Of a stretch of 17,279 nucleotides of DNA, positions 1-6,623 are shown in pieces. Under the pieces are notes generated by a model. The model did no database searches. It was given only the letters and a program-made list of their open reading frames with translations, and was not told the DNA's origin. A program made the translations under genes and the position numbers. This DNA is from Thermoleophilia bacterium UBA2241 (lineage in GTDB: Bacteria > Actinomycetota > Thermoleophilia > UBA2241). Position 1 is the stretch's first letter. Every line of letters begins with the position of its first letter. The DNA is taken from contig DDYF01000004.1 in the NCBI GenBank assembly GCA_002347645.1, forward strand, positions 76,840 through 94,118. The letters are read 5' to 3'.

Positions 1-1862
1 CCGCCGCCGCCGCCCCCGCCGCCGCCGCCCGAGAACCCGCCGCCGCCGCCCGACGACGAGCTCGGAGCGCTCGCCGCGACCGCCGACGAGAAGCCGCTGC
101 TCAGCGCGCTCAATGGGCTGCCGCCGCCGTGCGCCGACGCGGCCATGAAGCCCATCGTCGTGAAGCCGGGGTCCTGGACCACTTCGGGGACCTTCACCTG
201 CATGTTCTTCATCACCTTGTCGGCGATGCCGAACACCACGGCGAGGACGAGGAAGTGCTCCCACAGCACGACGGCGTCCGGCGGCTTTTCGTCGAGACGG
301 CCGAAGTCCTCGAGGTAGTTCTTCAAAGCCTTGTACTTCGCGTGCAACTCGCCGGCCTGTGGCGTGCGCCGGCGCATGAGCGGCGACAGGGCAAGCATGA
401 CCACGCCGGCAGGGATGCCCACCATCGGCCACCCCGTCGCGCCCCAGCCGGAGAGCACGAACCCGGCGACGATCGCCAGGAGGCCAGCGACGATCGTGCC
501 GGCCATAGCGTACGAACCCTGACGCTCGACGAATCCCTTCCCCTTCGCGGTGGATGCGACCTGCGCCCGCCACTCCTCCCAACCGGCGTGGAAACTCTTG
601 GGCTTGTCCTTGGCGACGTCCCGCAGCTCGTCGATCGTGAAGCCGTCGGCGCCGATGGCTTCGTCGAAGAGGAAGTGGACCAGCTTCTGTTCGAGCGGTC
701 GCAGGTCGCTGGCTCTTGGCCTCTCAAGGGTCAGGCTGTACGTACGCTTCCTCTTCTCACCGAAGAGCCCGTCCTTCACCTCGTCCACGGGGCTGATCAC
801 GATGACGCCGCGATTGGCGAGGTCGAGCAGCGTGGCCACGGCGTCGTCGTTCTTGACGCTCCCCCAGCGCATCAACGTGCCGACGAGCGCGGGGGCGAGG
901 TCGGGGTCGGGGAGCTCGCGCAAGTACTTCCCGTGGAACTGCGTGCGATGCTCGCGCCCGTACCTGAAGAAGAGGAGGAGGACGAGGCCCAGCGCGGCGA
1001 GCGGCAGGACCGCGCCGAGCGCGATCGCGGCCCTGCGCTTCCAGCGCGCGGCCGCGCGCTCGGCGTTGGCCTCGTCCGCGGGCCGGCCCTCTTCCTCGAG
1101 CACCGCGGCGACCCGTGCGCCCTCGCGGCGCGGCGCCGATGGGACGGAGGCCCGCGGGAAGAGCATCCGCACCTCGGCGAAGGTCGACGCCGGCAGGTCG
1201 TCGACGTCAAGCCGCACCACGCCATCGTCTTCGATGGCCACCGTGCCCCACAGTGGGCCGTGCGCCCACGCACGCACGTCGGCCCTCGTGACGCCCGACG
1301 GCGGCACGACCGTCGCGCGCACGCGCGCGGCCGGGACCTCCCAGCCTGGTCCGACGAGCTGCCAGTAGAGCTCGGCGGTGTCGTCCCAGCGCTGCGCGGC
1401 ACCGAGGGCGCGGTACTCGATGCCGAACCGCGCCGTGGTGTTCGACAGCCTGAAGAAGATGTCGACTCGCGTTGTGGAGCCCTGGTCCATCACGGAGTAC
1501 GTGCGCGGCGGGCGGGCGCCGACATCGTCCGTCAACGTGAGGGCGCCCTGCTCGTCGCTGGCCCCGATCACCTCGATACCTTGGCTGCCCACCTCGTCGA
1601 GCTCCCAATAAACGAAGGTGAAGTCGCCGTCGAACGAGAACGTGCGCCACTCGCGGACGACCAGCGCGCCGTCGGGCTGGATCTGCGACTGGATCTCGAC
1701 GTCGGTGATCGAGTAGCTCTTGGCAGACGCGGCGGCCGGCAGGACGAGCGCCGCAGCAACGACGAGTGCGGCCAAGACCACGGCCACGAGTGCCGCGGCG
1801 CCCTGCACCCCGTGCCGGCGACGGCCGCGCACGGCTCTGTCGGGCGCTCGCTGGGTCGGCAT
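1..1862 (-). CDS. DUF2207 family predicted membrane protein (C-terminus cut by window edge)
   Basis: The reading frame is open from an ATG at 1862 to the left edge, about 620 residues, so only the tail is missing. The start has a strong Shine-Dalgarno (GAAGGAGGGACG before ATG). Residues about 13-47 form a signal peptide or first membrane helix. A large non-membrane region of about 220 residues follows, as in DUF2207. A membrane helix lies at about 272-302, ending in FFRYGR. A close pair of hydrophobic segments lies at about 452-492. The family hallmark WEHFLVLAVVFGIADKVMK is near residue 535. The tail turns into serine and then almost pure glycine, encoded by the GCC/CCG run at 1-50; Gly-rich tails are usual in this family. 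The function of DUF2207 proteins is not established. The gene follows the two-helix protein at 1924-2526 on the same strand by 61 bp, with its own candidate -10 at 1892-1897. The family call is confident. Confidence 0.9.
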   Translation of the reverse strand, partial: MPTQRAPDRAVRGRRRHGVQGAAALVAVVLAALVVAAALVLPAAASAKSYSITDVEIQSQIQPDGALVVREWRTFSFDGDFTFVYWELDEVGSQGIEVIGASDEQGALTLTDDVGARPPRTYSVMDQGSTTRVDIFFRLSNTTARFGIEYRALGAAQRWDDTAELYWQLVGPGWEVPAARVRATVVPPSGVTRADVRAWAHGPLWGTVAIEDDGVVRLDVDDLPASTFAEVRMLFPRASVPSAPRREGARVAAVLEEEGRPADEANAERAAARWKRRAAIALGAVLPLAALGLVLLLFFRYGREHRTQFHGKYLRELPDPDLAPALVGTLMRWGSVKNDDAVATLLDLANRGVIVISPVDEVKDGLFGEKRKRTYSLTLERPRASDLRPLEQKLVHFLFDEAIGADGFTIDELRDVAKDKPKSFHAGWEEWRAQVASTAKGKGFVERQGSYAMAGTIVAGLLAIVAGFVLSGWGATGWPMVGIPAGVVMLALSPLMRRRTPQAGELHAKYKALKNYLEDFGRLDEKPPDAVVLWEHFLVLAVVFGIADKVMKNMQVKVPEVVQDPGFTTMGFMAASAHGGGSPLSALSSGFSSAVAASAPSSSSGGGGGFSGGGGGGGGG

Positions 1863-1891
1863 CGTCCCTCCTTCCGCCTGCGTTCAGCGGG

Positions 1892-1897
1892 ACTCTA
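1892..1897 (-). promoter_or_regulatory. Candidate -10 element for the DUF2207 gene
   Basis: The minus strand reads GGTAGAGT here, giving a TAnnnT hexamer about 30 nt before the ATG at 1862, with the AGGAGG ribosome site in between. No convincing -35 is visible. The same GGTAGnnT form recurs upstream of other genes in the window. Confidence 0.4.
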
Positions 1898-1901
1898 CCA
1901 T

Positions 1902-1915
1902 CGCGTCGCGACGCG
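1902..1915. repeat. 14-bp perfect palindrome upstream of the DUF2207 promoter
   Basis: CGCGTCGCGACGCG reads identically on both strands. It lies between the stop of the upstream two-helix gene (1924) and the candidate -10 at 1892-1897. It could be an operator or part of a transcript end. It has no T-tract and, being an unspaced palindrome, no natural hairpin loop. Confidence 0.4.
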
Positions 1916-1923
1916 GCGTCCGC

Positions 1924-2526
1924 TCAGCGATCCGGGCGTGTCAGCCCCAGGCGCGTCAGCTCCGCATCGGCGAGCTCCCGGACCTCCCCGGTCTCGAGGC
2001 GCGTCCACGGGTCGGCACCGCAGGCGAGCAGGCGCTCGTAGGGCATGGTCGCGAGGGCGCGGCGCGCGAGCGTGCGGTCCAGGTCCGGGCCGCCAGCCGC
2101 AAGAGCGCCGGCCACCGCCCGGACCTCGCGCCGCCAAGCCAAGCGCAGCGGCACGTAGAGGGGGAGCACGAGCATCAAGGGCAGGGCGGCAAACGCGACG
2201 CCGACGAGGATCCCCATGCGCTCGAGGCTGTCACGACTCGCTCGGCCGCTCGCCTGCACGCTTTCGCCGGCGTCCCGCACGCGACCTGCGACCTCGCCGA
2301 TGTCGTCACCGAGCAGCGGCAGGCCGCCGAGGACGTCGAGGCCCGCGCCCACGTCGCTCAGGGCCTCGCCGATACGGGTGACGTGGTCGCTCAGGTCGGC
2401 CTGCCGGCGGACGTCCATGGCGATGAGCGACCCAAGGACCGCCCAGACGACGACGTAGACGAGGAGAAGGACGTCGAGCAGACGCATCGTCCTCGCGCTG
2501 AAGAACCCGTGACCACGCCCGTCCAT
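1924..2526 (-). CDS. Hypothetical two-helix membrane protein
   Basis: The protein has 200 residues. The start ATG at 2526 is preceded by GAGGAGGTTGC, a near-ideal ribosome site with suitable spacing. A first membrane helix lies at about 15-37 and a second at about 104-126. Between them is a roughly 65-residue polar segment with regularly spaced hydrophobics (LSDHV.RIGEALSDVGAGLDVLG), likely an extracytoplasmic helical or coiled-coil hairpin. The C-terminal 70 residues are charged and probably cytoplasmic. I do not recognise a named family. The arrangement resembles small actinobacterial envelope proteins with a helical loop between two transmembrane segments, but this is a description, not a function. 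It is upstream of and co-directional with the DUF2207 gene and divergent from the GDSL hydrolase. The coding call is well supported by the ribosome site, codon bias and membrane pattern. Confidence 0.8.
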   Translation of the reverse strand: MDGRGHGFFSARTMRLLDVLLLVYVVVWAVLGSLIAMDVRRQADLSDHVTRIGEALSDVGAGLDVLGGLPLLGDDIGEVAGRVRDAGESVQASGRASRDSLERMGILVGVAFAALPLMLVLPLYVPLRLAWRREVRAVAGALAAGGPDLDRTLARRALATMPYERLLACGADPWTRLETGEVRELADAELTRLGLTRPDR

Positions 2527-2544
2527 GCAACCTCCTCTCGGAAG

Positions 2545-2560
2545 GGTCTAACTGTAGACC
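2545..2560. promoter_or_regulatory. Inverted repeat overlapping a candidate -10 (possible operator)
   Basis: GGTCTA-ACTG-TAGACC is a perfect 6-bp inverted repeat with a 4-nt centre, in the divergent region between the genes at 2526 (minus) and 2649 (plus). The minus strand contains TACAGT (2556-2551), a plausible -10 for the two-helix gene, inside the repeat. A bound dimer here would block that promoter. The binding protein is unknown. Confidence 0.35.
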
Positions 2561-2606
2561 ATCGTGCGCGGTCGCGTTCGAGTCCGCCGGGCGTGGCCTG
2601 CTGTGC

Positions 2607-2612
2607 GGCATA
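2607..2612 (+). promoter_or_regulatory. Candidate -10 for the GDSL hydrolase gene
   Basis: CATAAT matches five of six consensus positions. It would place the transcript start near 2619. That lies downstream of the ATG at 2613 and so favours the GTG at 2649, which has GGAG six bases upstream. No -35 match is evident. Confidence 0.35.
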
Positions 2613-2648
2613 ATGGCCTGGCACATCCATCTCACCGCGGAGCCGCCC

Positions 2649-3254
2649 GTGCGCATCGCCTTCTTGGGCGACAGCCTGACAGAGGGCGCCCCCGGCGCCT
2701 CGTACATCCGTCTGTTGCGCCGGCAGCTCGCCGATGACGACCTGCTCAACCTCGGCCGTGCCGGCGACTCGGTCGCGGATCTCTACGCGCGCCTGCAGCA
2801 CACGGGACTCGAGCCAGTCGACCTTGCCGTCGTCTGGATCGGCACCAACGACGCCGCCCTCGGCGACTGGGCACCATGGGCGTGTTCGGCGTTCGAGCCC
2901 GTCACCTGGGAGGCGACCTTGGAGCACATCGCGGCCGTGTATCGCCGGCTGCTCGGATGGGTGGCGGCGCGGGCCGCGGCGGTCATCTGCGTACCGCCGG
3001 TCGTCGCCGACGAGCTCGACGGCGAGTGGGCGCAGCGCGTCGCGGACGTGGGGGGAGTGGTGCAGGAAGCTGCCTCCGCGAACCCTCGCACCACGTTCCT
3101 GGACGTGGCGCCCTGGTTCGCGGAGACGCGGGAGCACCTCGGCGCCGGCGGCTTCACGATCGACGGCATCCACCTCTCGCCGGCGGGAGCGGAGGTCGTG
3201 GCGGCGGCGTTCGCGACCGCGATCGAGGTACGGCGCCCGGCCCCGCCGCCCTGA
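2649..3254 (+). CDS. SGNH/GDSL-family hydrolase (lipase/esterase-like)
   Basis: The protein has 201 residues from the GTG at 2649. An ATG at 2613 in the same frame would add 12 residues but lacks a ribosome site, whereas GCGGAG sits six bases before the GTG. All four SGNH blocks are visible. Block I is FLGDSLTEG with nucleophile Ser9. Block II is NLGRAGDS with oxyanion Gly (36 or 39). Block III is IGTNDA with Asn67. Block V is DGIHLSPAG with Asp172 and His175 completing the triad. There is no signal peptide, so the enzyme is probably cytoplasmic. Such proteins hydrolyse esters or thioesters of lipids, or deacetylate carbohydrates; the substrate cannot be read from sequence. It is a stand-alone gene, divergent from the two-helix protein and convergent with the SDR gene (36 bp apart). 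The family call is very secure. Confidence 0.92.
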   Translation: MRIAFLGDSLTEGAPGASYIRLLRRQLADDDLLNLGRAGDSVADLYARLQHTGLEPVDLAVVWIGTNDAALGDWAPWACSAFEPVTWEATLEHIAAVYRRLLGWVAARAAAVICVPPVVADELDGEWAQRVADVGGVVQEAASANPRTTFLDVAPWFAETREHLGAGGFTIDGIHLSPAGAEVVAAAFATAIEVRRPAPPP

Positions 3255-3290
3255 GGCGCGCCGCCGCGCGCCGCGCAAAGCGTGCGGCGG

Positions 3291-4013
3291 TTACCCGTCG
3301 GCGAAGTCGCGCACGTCGACGTCCGCACCCGGCCGCACCCTGAGCTCGCCGCGTGCGGCCATCATGACGACCTCGGCGACCTTCTCCGTCGGCATGCCGC
3401 GGAACTCGTTCATGCGCGTCGCGGTCACCGTCGGATGGACGGCGACGATCCGCTTGTCGGGGTGCTCCGCGGCCAGGGCCTTCACCCAGCCGCGGAGACC
3501 CCACTTGGCCGCACCGTATGCCGAAAGCGTCGGGGTGCCGTGGAGCGACGCCGTGCTGCCGACGACGATCACGGCATCGCGGACGTGCGGGAGCAGCAGG
3601 TGCGTCAGCTTCATCGTGCCGACGAGGTTCACCCGGATCTGGTGATCGATCTCCGCGAAGGACTGCCGCAGGAAGGGTCGCCAGACCACGACGCCCGCGT
3701 TGTCGACGAGGACATCGAGGCCCTCCCCAGCGGCAAGGATCTCGGCGGCACCCGCAGTGATGCTCTCCTCGTCGCCGAGGTCGAGACGATGCAGGCTGAC
3801 GTCGGCCGCGCCGAGCTTGCGGCAGCGCTCGACGACCTCCCGCGCCTCTGCTTCGTGCTCGAGGTACGTCAAGGCGAGCCGGCTGCCTTCGGCCGCGAAG
3901 CCGAAGGCGGTCGCGCGGCCGATGCCGAGGCTGGCGCCCGTCACCACGACGCGGGCGCCCGCCAGGGCGACGGTCGCCGGGCCTCTCGTCGGCGCCGGGC
4001 CCGAGTCCTCCAT
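3291..4013 (-). CDS. SDR-family NAD(P)-dependent oxidoreductase
   Basis: This is a classical short-chain dehydrogenase/reductase of 240 residues, the usual family length. The chosen ATG at 4013 is preceded by GGGAGGGTGGCGC. Upstream in-frame codons would run into the neighbouring divergent gene. Motifs: cofactor glycine motif TGASLGIG at 25-32, DNAG at 104-107, structural Asn129, catalytic Ser153, Tyr166 and Lys170 in the YGAAK context, and a post-catalytic HPTVTATRM segment. The residues after the second strand (YLEHE) carry no clear basic pair, so cofactor preference (NADH or NADPH) is left open. The substrate is unknown; SDRs act on alcohols, sugars, fatty acyl intermediates and many others. 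It shares a 61-bp divergent promoter region with the NAD(P)-binding protein at 4075. Confidence 0.93.
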   Translation of the reverse strand: MEDSGPAPTRGPATVALAGARVVVTGASLGIGRATAFGFAAEGSRLALTYLEHEAEAREVVERCRKLGAADVSLHRLDLGDEESITAGAAEILAAGEGLDVLVDNAGVVVWRPFLRQSFAEIDHQIRVNLVGTMKLTHLLLPHVRDAVIVVGSTASLHGTPTLSAYGAAKWGLRGWVKALAAEHPDKRIVAVHPTVTATRMNEFRGMPTEKVAEVVMMAARGELRVRPGADVDVRDFADG

Positions 4014-4057
4014 GCGCCACCCTCCCTCAGCTGCTCCCGAAGGTCCGGACGTCACCG

Positions 4058-4067
4058 ATGGTAGCAT
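4058..4067. promoter_or_regulatory. Overlapping divergent -10 elements (candidate bidirectional promoter)
   Basis: The sequence GATGGTAGCATC (4057-4068) holds TAGCAT on the plus strand (4062-4067) and TACCAT on the minus strand (4063-4058). The plus element is seven bases before the ATG at 4075, predicting a leaderless transcript. The minus element predicts a leader of about 38 nt carrying the GGGAGGGTGG ribosome site of the SDR gene. No -35 elements are evident. Confidence 0.4.
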
Positions 4068-4074
4068 CCGCCCC

Positions 4075-4707
4075 ATGAGGATCGTCGTCTTCGGGGCGAG
4101 CGGGCGCACCGGTCGGCTCATCGTGGCCGGCGGCCCGGAACGCGGCCACGAGGTCACCGCGTTCACGCGCACCCCCGAGACGCTGGGTGGCCTCGCCTCG
4201 CGCTGCACGCGGGTCGTGCGCGGCGACATCGTCGACCGTGTCGTCGTCGCCGAGGCGGTGGCGGGCCAGCAGGGCGCGATCTACGCCATCGGGCCGGAGC
4301 CCGGGGAACCCGGCGAGCAGGCGGCCGACGGCCTGCTGCGTGTGGTCCGCGTCATGCAGACCTACGGCTCCCGACGCCTGATCGTCCTGTCGGCCACCGG
4401 CGCCGCCGAGGCGGCCGTCGCGTCGCGCTCGTTCCTCGCGCGGCTCTTTCGCCCGCGCCACGCGGCGGCCGCCGAGCCCGGCGACCTGCGTCGCATGGAG
4501 GTGACCGTGAGGCAGAGCGGGCTCGCCTGGACGCTCGTGCGGCCCTCCCGGCTGACCGACGCACCCGCCACCGGCGCGTTCCGCGCCGGCCCCGGGCATT
4601 CGCTGCCCGACGCGAAGCCCATCGCACGCGCCGACGTCGCGACATACGTCCTGGACCAACTCGAGACCGAGCTCAACGTGCAGCACGCGGTCGCGCTGTC
4701 GGGCTGA
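4075..4707 (+). CDS. NAD(P)-binding Rossmann protein (SDR_a5/NmrA-like)
   Basis: The protein has 210 residues starting MRIVVFGASGRTGR, where GASGRTG (7-13) is the dinucleotide-binding glycine motif of atypical SDRs. The body matches the NAD(P)H-binding SDR_a5 group: EVTAFTR after strand 2, VVRGDIVD near 50 (the D that contacts adenine), LIVLSATGA as strand 5, and the TLVRPSRLTD motif near 160. The active-site YxxxK of classical SDRs is absent, as is common in this group. Members act as flavin or quinone reductases, redox sensors or epimerase-like enzymes, so no specific reaction is assigned. The start is the first codon of the Rossmann strand. It lacks a ribosome site but has TAGCAT seven bases upstream, consistent with leaderless expression. 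It is divergent from the SDR gene and convergent with the epimerase at 4767. Confidence 0.9.
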   Translation: MRIVVFGASGRTGRLIVAGGPERGHEVTAFTRTPETLGGLASRCTRVVRGDIVDRVVVAEAVAGQQGAIYAIGPEPGEPGEQAADGLLRVVRVMQTYGSRRLIVLSATGAAEAAVASRSFLARLFRPRHAAAAEPGDLRRMEVTVRQSGLAWTLVRPSRLTDAPATGAFRAGPGHSLPDAKPIARADVATYVLDQLETELNVQHAVALSG

Positions 4708-4766
4708 GCGCGCAGGTCAACGGCGGAGCGCCGCGGCGCCTGGGAGCCTCCCGGCCTGCGGACGCC

Positions 4767-6134
4767 TCAGCGGCCGAGCTCGAACCGCAGCGCCGCCTCG
4801 AGATCGGGAAAGAGCCACGTGAAACCGGTCGCCGACAGGCGCGCCGGCACGACCCGCTGGCTGGTCAGCAGCAGATCGCGCGCCATGTCGCCCAAGGCGC
4901 GTTCGACCATGCCCCGCGGCGCGGAGAGGACTGCCGGCCTGCGCAGCACCTTCGCGAGAGTCGCCGTGAACTCGCGATTAGTCACCGGGGCGGGAGCCGT
5001 AAGGTTCACGGGGCCGGAGAGCGTCTCGTCGTACAGGGCGTGCAGGATCGCCCCCAGAACGTCGTCGAGTGCGATCCAGCTCATCCACTGGTCGCCGCGC
5101 CCGAACCGGGCGCCGGCGCCGGCCTTGAACGCCGGCAGCATCGCAGCGAGAAGGCCGCCGGCGCCCCCGAGCACAAGTCCGAAGCGCGTGGTCACGGTGC
5201 GGATGCCGGCCTCGCGCGCCGGCGCGAGCGAGTCCTCCCAGACACGGCAGACCTCCGCGAGAAAGCCGTCGCCGGGGGCGCTGTCCTCCGTCAGGTCCTC
5301 CTGGCCACGGTCGCCGTACCAGCCTACCCCGGAGGCCGATACGATCACGCGCGGCCGACGCTCGAGCGTCGCCGCCGTCCTCGCGATCAGTCCCGTCCCC
5401 TGACGCCGGCTGGCGAGGATCTCCCGGCGCCGTTTCGCGGTCCACAGCCCGGCGATGGATGCGCCGGCAAGGTGGACGACCGCGTCGATCCCCTCCAGTG
5501 CCGCGGCGTCGACCACGCCGGCCTCCGGGTCCCAGTGGGCCCACCCGGCGCCGGCGCCCGTGCGCCGCGTCAGACGGACGACCTCGTGGCCGCCCGTCGT
5601 GAGGAAGGCGGCCAGCGCCGTGCCGACGAACCCGCTGCCTCCGGTGATCGCGACGCGCAACCTCGCGTCCCGCGCATGGCTCGCATGCCGCGCAAGGTCG
5701 TCACGCGTGCGCCCGTGACGGAAGTCGAAGAGGCGGCGGACGCGGCGGCCGGCCATCGCCGACGCCGCCCGCCGCACCGCCTCTCGCCCCGGCAGCTCGT
5801 ACTCCACGTGGTCCTCGAGCCAGCTGAGCGTGTCGCTCTCGGGGCCGAAGCGATGGCGGTGCTCCCAGCGGAGGAACGGGCCCTGCACTTGCACGTCGGT
5901 GAAGCCCTCGCCGGCGACGTGGTCCCGATGCACGGCCACCCACCGGCGTTTCACCGGCCCGAAGCCGAACTCGAAGACGAGGCGGTCTCCGTCGTCGATC
6001 CCGCCCGTGCGCTCGACGACACGCAGGCGCTGCCAAGGCGGCGTCAGGCGCTCGAACGCTCCCGGACGTGCGTGCCATGCGTAGAGCTCGGCAGCGCGAA
6101 CGGGCATGGGACTGCGCTTCTCGTACACGGGCAT
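4767..6134 (-). CDS. SRPBCC domain fused to TIGR01777-family NAD-dependent epimerase
   Basis: The protein has 455 residues from the ATG at 6134, which has GGGAG eight bases upstream. Residues about 5-150 are an SRPBCC (START-like ligand-binding) domain of the cyclase/dehydrase type (ELYAWHARPGAFERLTPPW, then the GPFLRWEHRHRF and LEDHVEYELP blocks). Residues from 159 form the TIGR01777 (YfcH-like) extended SDR domain: GGSGFVG at 165-171, HLAGASIAG at 221-229, R..I..SR near 237-243, SASGVGWYGDRG at 266-277, and the C-terminal DUF1731 segment after about 405, ending TGFTWLFPDLEAALR. This two-domain architecture is known in actinobacteria and others. The reaction is unknown; the SRPBCC part may bind a hydrophobic substrate. 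A possible -10 (TAGAAC, minus strand, 6168-6163) lies upstream. It is convergent with the gene ending at 4707. Confidence 0.93.
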   Translation of the reverse strand: MPVYEKRSPMPVRAAELYAWHARPGAFERLTPPWQRLRVVERTGGIDDGDRLVFEFGFGPVKRRWVAVHRDHVAGEGFTDVQVQGPFLRWEHRHRFGPESDTLSWLEDHVEYELPGREAVRRAASAMAGRRVRRLFDFRHGRTRDDLARHASHARDARLRVAITGGSGFVGTALAAFLTTGGHEVVRLTRRTGAGAGWAHWDPEAGVVDAAALEGIDAVVHLAGASIAGLWTAKRRREILASRRQGTGLIARTAATLERRPRVIVSASGVGWYGDRGQEDLTEDSAPGDGFLAEVCRVWEDSLAPAREAGIRTVTTRFGLVLGGAGGLLAAMLPAFKAGAGARFGRGDQWMSWIALDDVLGAILHALYDETLSGPVNLTAPAPVTNREFTATLAKVLRRPAVLSAPRGMVERALGDMARDLLLTSQRVVPARLSATGFTWLFPDLEAALRFELGR

Positions 6135-6371
6135 CGGAGTCACTCCCAGGTCGCTCGGCCGTGTTCTACCCACACGCCATGGTTCGGACCCGTCCCGCCG
6201 CTCGCCGGCGGACCGCCCCCGAAGACGCTGCGGGCCGCGGGCCGGCGGGAACGACCCGGGTCCTGCGGCGGATCGCTCGTCCCACGGCGTCCTCCGACAC
6301 ACCGTTGGGTACCTTCTGTCGTGCAGGTCTTTCGCGCCCCGGCTTCGACACAGGGGAGGGTGGTGAGGACG

Positions 6372-6575
6372 ATGTACACACTCGCGTGCAAAGACCTGGG
6401 GCTCACCGACTGCGACTTCGTCGCCTCAGAGGACAGCGTGCGGAAGGTGAAGGACGCGGTGTTCGCCCACGCCAGGGACGAGCATCCGGAGCTGATCGCG
6501 GGCATCACGTTCGAACCGCACCGTGAGCTCGAGCTCAAGATGGAGGAGCGCGCGACACATCAGTCAGCCGCGTAA
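6372..6575 (+). CDS. DUF1059 family small protein
   Basis: The protein has 67 residues and matches DUF1059, a family of small predicted metal-binding proteins. The N-terminal signature is YTLACKDLGLTDCDFVA with Cys6 and Cys14, followed by an amphipathic helix (VRKVKDAVFAHARDEH) bearing His33 and His38. These four residues are candidate metal ligands. The start ATG at 6372 is preceded by GGTGAGGACG. It lies at the end of a long frame that is antisense to the epimerase gene; only this last part is a gene. A TACCTT hexamer at 6310-6315 may be its -10. The function is unknown in the family. It stands between two unrelated genes and appears monocistronic. Confidence 0.85.
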   Translation: MYTLACKDLGLTDCDFVASEDSVRKVKDAVFAHARDEHPELIAGITFEPHRELELKMEERATHQSAA

Positions 6576-6611
6576 GCCGGCGCCGGGGCGCGGACGGGAC
6601 CACACGGCCGG

Positions 6612-6617
6612 TAGACT
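6612..6617 (+). promoter_or_regulatory. -10 element of a leaderless promoter for the MFS gene
   Basis: GGTAGACT lies with its final T exactly six bases before the ATG at 6624. That puts the expected transcript start on the start codon itself. There is no ribosome site before that ATG, which agrees with leaderless initiation. No -35 is evident. Confidence 0.45.
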
Positions 6618-6623
6618 CAGGGC

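Noticed and set aside
129..2381. Long plus-strand open frame of 750 codons
   Set aside because: It is antisense to the DUF2207 and two-helix genes, is Arg/His/Pro-rich with no domain, and has no sensible start. It is a GC-bias shadow.
2391..3278. Minus-strand frame opposite the GDSL hydrolase
   Set aside because: It is low-complexity Arg/Gly/Val sequence; the plus strand has the complete SGNH motif set.
4728..4739. GCGCCGCGGCGC palindrome between convergent genes as a terminator
   Set aside because: It is an unspaced palindrome that cannot form a normal hairpin loop, with no T-tract; likely composition.
5040..6371. Upstream part of the plus-strand frame ending at 6575
   Set aside because: It is antisense to the SRPBCC-epimerase gene. 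Only the last 67 codons, after the ATG at 6372 with a ribosome site, match a family (DUF1059).
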